Origin: JAQWUY01 sp049615605 | GTDB lineage: Bacteria > Pseudomonadota > Alphaproteobacteria > JAQWUY01 | DNA length: 11,571 nucleotides | Assembly (NCBI GenBank): GCA_049615605.1 | Contig: JBMZFW010000036.1 | Span: 1-11,571 of the forward strand | Reading direction: 5' to 3' | In this document: piece after piece, positions 6,121 through 11,571 of the stretch | Layout: each line of letters begins with the position of its first letter | Numbering within the stretch: position 1 is the stretch's first letter | The notes under the pieces: generated by a model | Databases searched by the model: none | What the model was told of the DNA's origin: nothing | What the model saw: the letters and a program-made list of their open reading frames with translations, nothing else | Translations under genes and position numbers: made by a program

Positions 6121-7251
6121 TTATGATTGTTGCAAGACTTTTCCATTTTCAATTGAAAAATGCAGTGTATTTTCACTTATTTCAGCGAATTTTTTGGCGT
6201 CTGTTCCCGTGTACCAAATCTGTGGATTTATGGTTTGAAGTTCCGTAAACAAAGCACTTAATTTCACCCCGTCAAGGTGCGCAGAAATTTCATCAAGTAA
6301 TAATATTGGCAAGAAACCCGTATCCATTTTTTGCATATTTAGATGCCCCAACACAATACGGATTAATAATGATTTTTGTTCGCCCGTTGAACATAAATTA
6401 GCGGGCATATTTTTATCAAGGTGAATTGCGTTAATATCCGTTTTATGTACACCAATTTCCGCACCGCCAGTAATTGCATCTTGTGGGCGGGATTGTTTTA
6501 AGGCGGATTGGAATTTATCTTCAACCTCACTTGCGGGGAATTCAGATAACCATTGTTCAATTACCCCATCACATTTTAGCTTTGCACTTGGGAATGGTGC
6601 CAATGAAACGGATACAAATTCATTAAGGCGGTTAATTATATTAAGCCTGCTTGATGCGATTGCAACACCGCGTGATGCGATATCTTTTTCCATTGCCGAC
6701 AGCCATTTGTCGTCTTTGACTTCATTTTTAAGGGCTTGGGAACGATTGCGTAAAGATTTTTCATAAGCATTAATACGCCCCGAATGTGCCGGGTCAAAGC
6801 CAAGGATAATGCGGTCAATGAATTTTCGCCTGCCTGATGAACCATCAATCCATATTCTGTCCATTTGTGGGGTAAGCCAAATACATGATAAATAGTTCGC
6901 CATTTCAGATTGTGTTGAAACAACACTGTTTATTTTGACAGTTCGGCGTTTTGGATTGCTTTCGTTAAAGCCCGTACCAATCGTTGATAAGCCAACGGTT
7001 GTATTACATTGGGCGGAAATTCCCCATATACCATCTGATTGGGTATTAACAAAATCGGTTATTGGGCTTCGTCTTATCCCGCGGCCTGGGGTAAGTAATG
7101 ATACGGCTTCAAGGATATTAGTTTTACCCGCACCGTTTTCCCCCGTTAAAATAACGGAAGTTCCACCAACTTCAATGTTGGTTGATGTGTAATTGCGGAA
7201 ATTGGTAAGTCTAAGGCTGTCAACAAAAAGGGCAGATTTATCAATTTTCAT
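6121..7251 (-). CDS. recF: DNA replication and repair protein RecF
   Basis: The 376-residue product is a typical-length RecF, an SMC-like ABC ATPase that helps load RecA at single-strand gaps as part of the RecFOR pathway. LRLTNFRNY (13-21) opens the domain. Walker A is GENGAGKT (37-44, K43), the ABC signature is CSTGEQKSLLI (287-297), and Walker B is LPILLLDE (314-321), followed by ISAHLD (D-loop). The predicted start gives the standard N-terminus. A purine-rich AAGGGGTGGA lies a little far (about 11 bases) from the ATG. It follows dnaN after 46 bases with no terminator or clear promoter, so it is likely co-transcribed with dnaN, as in many bacteria. The 130-bp gap to gyrB includes an A7/T7 hairpin-like tract of uncertain meaning. 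Codon use and composition match the neighbours. Confidence 0.96.
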   Translation of the reverse strand: MKIDKSALFVDSLRLTNFRNYTSTNIEVGGTSVILTGENGAGKTNILEAVSLLTPGRGIRRSPITDFVNTQSDGIWGISAQCNTTVGLSTIGTGFNESNPKRRTVKINSVVSTQSEMANYLSCIWLTPQMDRIWIDGSSGRRKFIDRIILGFDPAHSGRINAYEKSLRNRSQALKNEVKDDKWLSAMEKDIASRGVAIASSRLNIINRLNEFVSVSLAPFPSAKLKCDGVIEQWLSEFPASEVEDKFQSALKQSRPQDAITGGAEIGVHKTDINAIHLDKNMPANLCSTGEQKSLLIRIVLGHLNMQKMDTGFLPILLLDEISAHLDGVKLSALFTELQTINPQIWYTGTDAKKFAEISENTLHFSIENGKVLQQS

Positions 7252-7297
7252 TTAATAATATCCACCCCTTTATTAATTGTTTTAATAAATTGTGTAA

Positions 7298-8398
7298 TTA
7301 AACACGCATCGGCATTAGTACGTATAAAACACTTTCGTTTTCAGCGTTCTTAATAACCGATGGAGAAGAACCATCTTTTAATTCAAAGATAGCTTCGCCA
7401 TTCTTGATTTGTGATGCAATGTCTGTTAAGTATCTTGCATTAAAGCCGATTTCAAGTTCAGCACCTGAATAATCAACTTCCATTTCATCAGTCGCCGTAC
7501 CCAGTTGTGGGTGGCTAGCAAAGAATTTTAAAGTGCCATTTTTAATGTTTACTTTAATAGGGCACATTTTGCTGTCTGATAAAATTGATACACGGCGAAC
7601 TGCTTCTGAAAATACATCACAGTTAATTTTGAATACTTCTGGGTTACCGCTTGGGATAACACGCTTGTAATCAGGGAATGTACCATCAACAAGTTTTGTT
7701 GTGATAACGGCTGAATTAACTTGGAACTTAATCTTGCTATCAGAAAGTTTAATTTCAACTTCTGAATCAGTTTGTTCAAGCATTTTGTTTAATTCATTGA
7801 TTGCCTTTTTCGGGATAATTACTTCTGGCATGCCTTTTGCACCTTCTGGTGCCGCAGTTTCAGATTTTGCAAGGCGGTGACCGTCCGTTGCAACCGCAAC
7901 CAATTGACCGTCTGCTTCTTGCAAGAAAATACCGTTTAAGTAATAACGCGTTTCTTCATTAGAAATAGCAAAGCTAGTGTTATTAATCATTTCATTTAAT
8001 TCGTTCGCACCAACTTTGAATGAATGTGGCATTTCACCACCAGTAATTGTTGGGAATTCATCTGTTGATAAAGTAGGTAAATCAAACTTAGAACGACCAG
8101 CCGTTACAATTAATTTATCCCCATTTAATTCAACAGAAATTTGCGCACCTTCTGGTGATTGCTTAACGATATCAAATAATGGACCTGCAGGTGTTGAGAT
8201 ACTGCCTTCTGATTCACATTGAATTTCAGTTGTATCAACAATAACAATATCCATATCAGTACCAGTAATAGAAAGAGTGCTTCCTTTTGCTTCAAGTACA
8301 ACATTGTTCAAAATTGGAATAGTGTTGCGTCTTTCAACAACAGATTGTGCAGAACCAAGTGCACGACTAAAATTACCTTTTTCAATATTAAATTTCAT
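7298..8398 (-). CDS. dnaN: DNA polymerase III beta subunit (sliding clamp)
   Basis: The 366 residues match the normal beta-clamp length. It forms a dimeric ring that encircles DNA and tethers Pol III and other polymerases. Three similar domains are expected at about 1-120, 128-250 and 251-366. Recognisable family stretches are RYYLNGIFL (151-159), ATDGHRLA (170-177), FPDYKRVIP (241-249) and the C-terminal LMPMRV (361-366), whose MPMR residues line the pocket that binds clamp-binding motifs of partner proteins. AGGA lies about seven bases before the ATG. A plausible promoter (8453-8481) is in the 142-bp gap after dnaA, and recF follows closely, so dnaN-recF is probably one transcript, possibly with readthrough from dnaA. 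No anomalies are seen. Confidence 0.98.
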   Translation of the reverse strand: MKFNIEKGNFSRALGSAQSVVERRNTIPILNNVVLEAKGSTLSITGTDMDIVIVDTTEIQCESEGSISTPAGPLFDIVKQSPEGAQISVELNGDKLIVTAGRSKFDLPTLSTDEFPTITGGEMPHSFKVGANELNEMINNTSFAISNEETRYYLNGIFLQEADGQLVAVATDGHRLAKSETAAPEGAKGMPEVIIPKKAINELNKMLEQTDSEVEIKLSDSKIKFQVNSAVITTKLVDGTFPDYKRVIPSGNPEVFKINCDVFSEAVRRVSILSDSKMCPIKVNIKNGTLKFFASHPQLGTATDEMEVDYSGAELEIGFNARYLTDIASQIKNGEAIFELKDGSSPSVIKNAENESVLYVLMPMRV

Positions 8399-8452
8399 GG
8401 TTTTCCTACTTATCTTATATTTAATTAATTATTTAATTTTTATGTAAATTAA

Positions 8453-8481
8453 ATCTTAACCGATTCTATTTACCAATGCAA
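8453..8481 (-). promoter_or_regulatory. Candidate dnaN promoter
   Basis: The minus strand reads TTGCAT (8476-8481), a 17-base spacer and TAAGAT (8453-8458) in the 142-bp dnaA-dnaN gap. Each box is imperfect and the DNA is very AT-rich, so a chance match is possible. Confidence 0.35.
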
Positions 8482-8540
8482 TCATTTCATACTAAATATA
8501 GTGACCATTAAAATAACGACCCCAATATATAGATTTCTGC

Positions 8541-9881
8541 TTAACCGTTAAGGTGGCGTTTTAAAGTGGTGATATCTTCGCTTACTTTGTTATTATTTGC
8601 CACCAATTCATCAATGCGTTTAATTGCATGCATAATTGTTGTGTGGTCACGGTCAAATTTACGACCAATTTCAGGTAAGCTAAATTGTGTTAATTCTTTG
8701 GACAGCCAAATTGCAATTTGTCTTGGTCGGGCGATATCACGGCTACGGCGATTTGAATTAAGGTCTTTTAATTGTACCTTAAAGTAATCGGCAACAACCT
8801 TTTTAATGTCATCAATGTTAATTTGACGCTTAGATTTTTCAAGTAAATCGTGAAGAACTTGTGGAATCATTGAAACATTAATATCCACATCCATAATAGA
8901 TGAATATGCAACGATACGGTTAAGGGCACCTTCAAGTTCACGAACATTTGATGAAATTTGACCCGCAAGGTATTCAACAACATTTTGTTCAAGGGTGCAA
9001 TCCATATTCTTTGCTTTGTTTTGCAAGATTTGACAACGAAGTTCATAATCAGTCTTGTTAATTTCCGCAACAATACCACCCATTAAGCGTGAAGTAATTC
9101 GTTCGTCAAAGTTTTCAAGGAACGCAGGTGGAACACTTGAACTTAAAATAATTTGGCAACCGTGGTTGATTAAATCATTAAATGTGTGGAAGAATTCTTC
9201 TTGGGTTGAACTTTTACCAGAAATGAATTGAATATCGTCCATTAATAATATGTCAACGCTACGCATTTCGTTTTTAAATTGGGTCATATCTTCGTTTCTG
9301 ATTGCATTAATGAAACGCGATACAAACTTTTCCGCAGATAAATACAAGATTTTCTTTTCAGGGTTGTTCTTTTTCACATGTGTTGCAATGGCGTGCAATA
9401 GATGGGTTTTACCAAGACCAACTTTGCCACATATAAATAGTGGGTTAAACATACCCGAACCATCAGCCATCTTTTGTGATGCTTGGAAAGCCATTCTGTT
9501 TGTTTCATTTACCACAAAATTATTAAATGTGAACTTTGGATCAAGTTGTAAATTATCAGCTAAGTCCGTTTCACTGATTGGTGTGTCTTCTAAGTCGTTG
9601 GTATGAATAGAAGAATCAGCAATAACCAGCTTTACATGTAAAATGCCAATGTCTTCTTTTAACCAAAGTTCTTGGATACGGTCTAGATAATTTCTTCTTA
9701 TCCATTTTTCGTGTAATGAATTTAGGCAACTTATAATAAGGGTGCTGTCTTCGTTAATTGATTTAACATCTAGCTTTTTTAACCAAGAATCGTATGCTGT
9801 ATTACCGAATTCAGAATGCAGATACGAAAGAATTCGTCTCCATCTGTTGTTTAATTCGTCATTTTTAATAATATCAAGCAT
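8541..9881 (-). CDS. dnaA: Chromosomal replication initiator DnaA
   Basis: The 446-residue AAA+ initiator has a domain I around W14-W60, a short domain II (about 88-115), an AAA+ domain III and a DNA-binding domain IV. Walker A is GKVGLGKT (152-159, K158), Walker B ILLMDDIQF (211-219, D215/D216), box VII carries R261 and R265 (arginine finger), and sensor 2 is NVRELEGAL (312-320, R314). Domain IV shows ARPRQIAIWLSKEL (384-397) and RDHTTIMHA (411-419), the DnaA-box-reading signature. Two oddities stand out. Sensor 1 reads SSSVPP (247-252), with S249 and V250 where E. coli has D269 and R270. The signature helix has FDRDHTT, one residue shorter than the common FGGRDHTT. No strong Shine-Dalgarno is seen, only a purine tract just before the ATG. 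It follows the 645-bp non-coding region and heads dnaA-dnaN-recF-gyrB. Confidence 0.98.
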   Translation of the reverse strand: MLDIIKNDELNNRWRRILSYLHSEFGNTAYDSWLKKLDVKSINEDSTLIISCLNSLHEKWIRRNYLDRIQELWLKEDIGILHVKLVIADSSIHTNDLEDTPISETDLADNLQLDPKFTFNNFVVNETNRMAFQASQKMADGSGMFNPLFICGKVGLGKTHLLHAIATHVKKNNPEKKILYLSAEKFVSRFINAIRNEDMTQFKNEMRSVDILLMDDIQFISGKSSTQEEFFHTFNDLINHGCQIILSSSVPPAFLENFDERITSRLMGGIVAEINKTDYELRCQILQNKAKNMDCTLEQNVVEYLAGQISSNVRELEGALNRIVAYSSIMDVDINVSMIPQVLHDLLEKSKRQINIDDIKKVVADYFKVQLKDLNSNRRSRDIARPRQIAIWLSKELTQFSLPEIGRKFDRDHTTIMHAIKRIDELVANNNKVSEDITTLKRHLNG

Positions 9882-10471
9882 TCTTTTTCTTTGTTCTATA
9901 TATATTTATTATCAAGCAAACTATTAACTTCTTATTTATATAATTAATTTAAATTTAATAGTGTTTTTTCGTATCTAGAAATAATACAAAAGTTTGATTT
10001 AACAGTGTAGAAATTTTTTTTCATTTTTTTTCATTTTTTTTCATTTTTTATGTTGAAAATATTTTTTATGGCTTATGAATCACATTTTCGTTGTGGTGTC
10101 ATATAGCGACATATACTATATGTTGATTTGCCTATTTTTTGTGCAAAGCGAATATTGAAAAACCCCTAAAACCCCCCCCTTATTTTAGTGTGTTTTTGAT
10201 TCTTTTAAATAAAATCTATGTTTTCCAAGGCTTAACAAACTTTCGTAAAAGCGACATAGGATAAAATACTTTGTTGTATCTGAAATATCTATTTTTGTTC
10301 TAATAAAAATTACGAATCATTCGTTTTTTTAAACCTAATAAAGCTAATAATATTAAAAATAATTATAGGTGGGGATATAAGAAAAGTAGTAGCCCTAGAT
10401 TTTTCAGGGAAATACAAACAGTATTCCCGTAAAGTAAGCAAGATTTGTCCTTTTACCATTAATATGACAAT
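9882..10471. other. Gene-free AT-rich region upstream of dnaA: candidate oriC or dnaA control region
   Basis: No credible gene is found in about 590 bases. From left to right it holds the dnaA leader, an almost G/C-free stretch (9922-9960), a 10-bp tandem T-tract repeat (10014-10049), a 15-bp palindrome ACATATA-C-TATATGT (10109-10123), a C8 run (10172-10179), two copies of AGCGACATA (10105-10113, 10250-10258), a palindrome ACGAAT-C-ATTCGT (10312-10324) and a small hairpin GGGAA(A)TAC/GTATTCCC (10408-10430). The position beside dnaA and the AT-richness suggest an origin. However, no consensus TTATCCACA box is present; TGAATCACA at 10076-10084 is only a weak match. In several alphaproteobacteria (Caulobacter, Rickettsia) the origin lies near hemE instead. 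Confidence 0.45.
10014..10049. repeat. Tandem repeat TTTTTTTTCA, 3.6 copies, period 10 bp
   Basis: Three full units of eight T plus CA start at 10014, 10024 and 10034, followed by six T. The 10-bp period matches one helical turn, so the A/T-tracts are in phase and should bend the DNA and unwind easily. On the minus strand the unit is TGAAAAAAAA. Confidence 0.9.
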
Positions 10472-10500
10472 AAAAAAGGCTGGTATAAATACCAGCCTTT
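10472..10500 (-). terminator. Intrinsic terminator of rpsT
   Basis: A perfect 11-bp stem AAAGGCTGGTA (10475-10485) pairs with TACCAGCCTTT (10490-10500) around a four-base loop. On the minus strand it is followed by a run of T (10472-10477 read as A on plus). It lies 26 bases past the rpsT stop codon and insulates the candidate origin from rpsT transcription. Confidence 0.88.
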
Positions 10501-10526
10501 GAATTCTTTAATGAATTTGTAAGAAA

Positions 10527-10787
10527 TTACATTGCTTTAACTTTTTTGTTTAAGCGAGAAATCTTTCTTGATGCAGTTTCTTTCTTCATCACACCTTTTT
10601 TAACAGCAACGTGTAATTCAGACATTGTTGTTGTAAATTCTTTTTGCGCGTCAGCTTTTTTGCCGTTTGCAATGATTTCTTCTAATTTACGAATAAAAGT
10701 GTGGATACGGCTACGGATTGAACGGTTGCGTTCAGTGCGTGTAGCTGTTTGTACAATTCTTTTCTTAGCAGATTTAATATTAGCCAT
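10527..10787 (-). CDS. rpsT: 30S ribosomal protein S20
   Basis: The 86-residue, strongly basic, helical protein begins MANIKSAKKRI and contains RNRSIRSRIHTFIRKLE and MKKETASRKISRLNKKV, the typical S20 pattern and length. It binds 16S rRNA early in 30S assembly. AAGGA (10798-10802) gives a good ribosome binding site, a candidate promoter lies at 10825-10853 and a strong terminator at 10472-10500, so it forms a single-gene unit. Its place next to dnaA is a recurrent arrangement in alphaproteobacteria, which is one basis for the taxonomic guess. Confidence 0.97.
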   Translation of the reverse strand: MANIKSAKKRIVQTATRTERNRSIRSRIHTFIRKLEEIIANGKKADAQKEFTTTMSELHVAVKKGVMKKETASRKISRLNKKVKAM

Positions 10788-10824
10788 GTTTAAAAATCCT
10801 TTAAAATAATAAACTTTGAACGAT

Positions 10825-10853
10825 TATTTACGATATATTTAAACAAGAGTCAA
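10825..10853 (-). promoter_or_regulatory. Candidate rpsT promoter
   Basis: The minus strand reads TTGACT (10848-10853), a 17-base spacer and TAAATA (10825-10830). The -35 box is good and the -10 box weak. It lies in the 91-bp gap between the exported-protein gene and rpsT. Confidence 0.4.
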
Positions 10854-10878
10854 CAAAATTATTGATTTTTATGATTCT

Positions 10879-11226
10879 TTATTCAAATGGTGTGGTGATT
10901 GTAAAATTAACCCCAACGCCTGTATGGTCAATATCTTCTATTGATATATCCAATGTTTCCCCGTTGCGGGTATATTTATACGGATTAACTTTATTCCAAC
11001 CGTAATGTTTTAATCTTTGGTTATAATAATCAAGAACTTCTTGTTTTGTCTTAACGGGGGCAGATGTTTTGTAATTCGTAATTGCACCTTCGGCCGAATC
11101 CATTTCAATTGGTTCATCAACGGCCATATCTTTCATTGCCGGAATATCAAGGGCAATATATTCTTGTGCAGAAGCGTGTGTTAAGAAAGATATACTTAAT
11201 AATATATACAGGAATATTTTTTTCAT
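10879..11226 (-). CDS. Small exported protein of unknown function, mutM-linked
   Basis: The 115-residue product has a clear signal peptide (MKKI, Leu/Ile-rich core, THASA at 16-20, likely cut before Q21), so the mature protein of about 95 residues should be periplasmic. Mature features are an acidic segment (EPIEMDSAEG, 38-47), then KTKQEVLDYYNQRLKHYGW (59-77) and two beta-like strands GETLDISIED and GVGVNFTITTP. The pattern of a helix with DYY...L..YGW followed by strands recalls small domains with a conserved 'FY...L...GW' element seen in many exported bacterial proteins, but I cannot name the family. It contains no Cys. Its start codon lies four bases after the mutM stop, so the two are probably co-transcribed and translationally coupled; no strong Shine-Dalgarno is seen. 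No functional link to DNA repair is evident. Confidence 0.85.
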   Translation of the reverse strand: MKKIFLYILLSISFLTHASAQEYIALDIPAMKDMAVDEPIEMDSAEGAITNYKTSAPVKTKQEVLDYYNQRLKHYGWNKVNPYKYTRNGETLDISIEDIDHTGVGVNFTITTPFE

Positions 11227-11230
11227 AAAA

Positions 11231-11571
11231 TTACTTTACAGCCTTTTGACACTTTGGACAATAAAAAGTTGATCTGCCTGCTTGGGTAATCTTTTCAATT
11301 GGTTTCTTACAAGTATTACAGTTTTCCCCATCGCGACCATAAACATCAAAGTTATGTTGAAAATAACCCATTGCCCCATCAGCTGTTTTATAATCTTTTA
11401 ATGTGGAACCGCCCGCTTTAATGGCTTCTTTTATAATATCCTTAATATGGGCAGTCATTGTTTCAACAGTTTTCTTTGTTAAATCAGATGCAATTGCATT
11501 TGGCGACAGTCCCGTGCGGTACATTGCTTCGCATACATATATATTACCAAGCCCAGAAATAATTGATTGAT
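11231..11571 (-). CDS. mutM: Formamidopyrimidine-DNA glycosylase, C-terminal part
   Basis: Only the last 112 residues are visible; the frame is open to the right edge. The segment begins QSIISGLGNIYVCEAM, matching the conserved helix-two-turn-helix element of Fpg/MutM. Next come GGSTLKDYKTADGAMGYFQH and VYGRDGE. The C-terminal four-cysteine zinc finger is CNTC...CPKC with QAGRSTFYC, which carries the DNA-contacting Arg. The enzyme removes 8-oxoguanine and formamidopyrimidines from DNA and nicks the abasic site. The N-terminal catalytic proline lies outside the window. The zinc finger and the GGST..DY/GYFQH stretch favour MutM over the related Nei. Confidence 0.95.
   Translation of the reverse strand, partial: QSIISGLGNIYVCEAMYRTGLSPNAIASDLTKKTVETMTAHIKDIIKEAIKAGGSTLKDYKTADGAMGYFQHNFDVYGRDGENCNTCKKPIEKITQAGRSTFYCPKCQKAVK

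Noticed and set aside
9944..9958. TTAA-N7-TTAA, the spacing of a CtrA-binding site, upstream of dnaA
   Set aside because: The stretch is almost pure A/T, where this pattern arises easily by chance, and no second site or CtrA gene is visible.
10157..10180. CCCCTAAAACCCCCCCC tract as a possible G-quadruplex or telomere-like element
   Set aside because: Only two G-runs exist on the minus strand, too few for a regular quadruplex. The C8 run is better seen as a slippage-prone homopolymer.
10077..10318. Three GANTC sites (10077, 10198, 10314), possible CcrM methylation sites near the origin
   Set aside because: Roughly two are expected in this length and composition, so there is no enrichment.

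Overview
The window looks like chromosomal DNA of a low-GC bacterium, most likely an uncultured, possibly host-associated alphaproteobacterium. The reasons are the gene order mutM - (small exported protein) - rpsT - dnaA, which recalls alphaproteobacteria, an 805-residue GyrB of proteobacterial length, and a DnaA with the SRL-x-GG style of box VII. This placement is inference from gene order and motifs; no search was run.

Right part (3573-11571, all minus strand): the replication block reads, in transcription order, mutM (3' part only), a 115-residue exported protein of unknown function, rpsT (ribosomal protein S20) with a clear intrinsic terminator, a 645-bp AT-rich gene-free region (candidate origin or dnaA control region), then dnaA, dnaN, recF and gyrB. 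These supply the initiator, the sliding clamp, the recombination mediator and the gyrase B subunit. dnaN and recF are probably co-transcribed. dnaN and gyrB each have a plausible promoter of their own. The DnaA has an unusual sensor 1 motif, with Ser where the family has Asp.

Left part (1-3572) is an accessory region of different character. It holds three small Sec-exported proteins on the minus strand: one cut by the window edge, one split by a frameshift in an A9G5 tract, and one periplasmic ankyrin-repeat protein. It also holds a 572-residue plus-strand protein whose N-terminus reproduces the E-x8-D-x5-T catalytic spacing of T4 lysozyme and whose C-terminal half carries a motif resembling a peptidoglycan-binding domain. 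The ankyrin and lysozyme-like genes are divergent. They share a 117-bp intergenic cassette with a sigma70-type promoter in each direction. The same cassette, with two mismatches, recurs about 1.5 kb to the left in front of the truncated exported-protein gene. There its plus-strand promoter points antisense into the frameshifted gene.

The most interesting reading, which is inference, is a peptidoglycan-hydrolase effector paired with exported, possibly immunity-type, proteins, expressed from a duplicated bidirectional promoter module. Two hairpins with the same CTAGA-N3-TCTAG core bracket the ankyrin/lysozyme pair.
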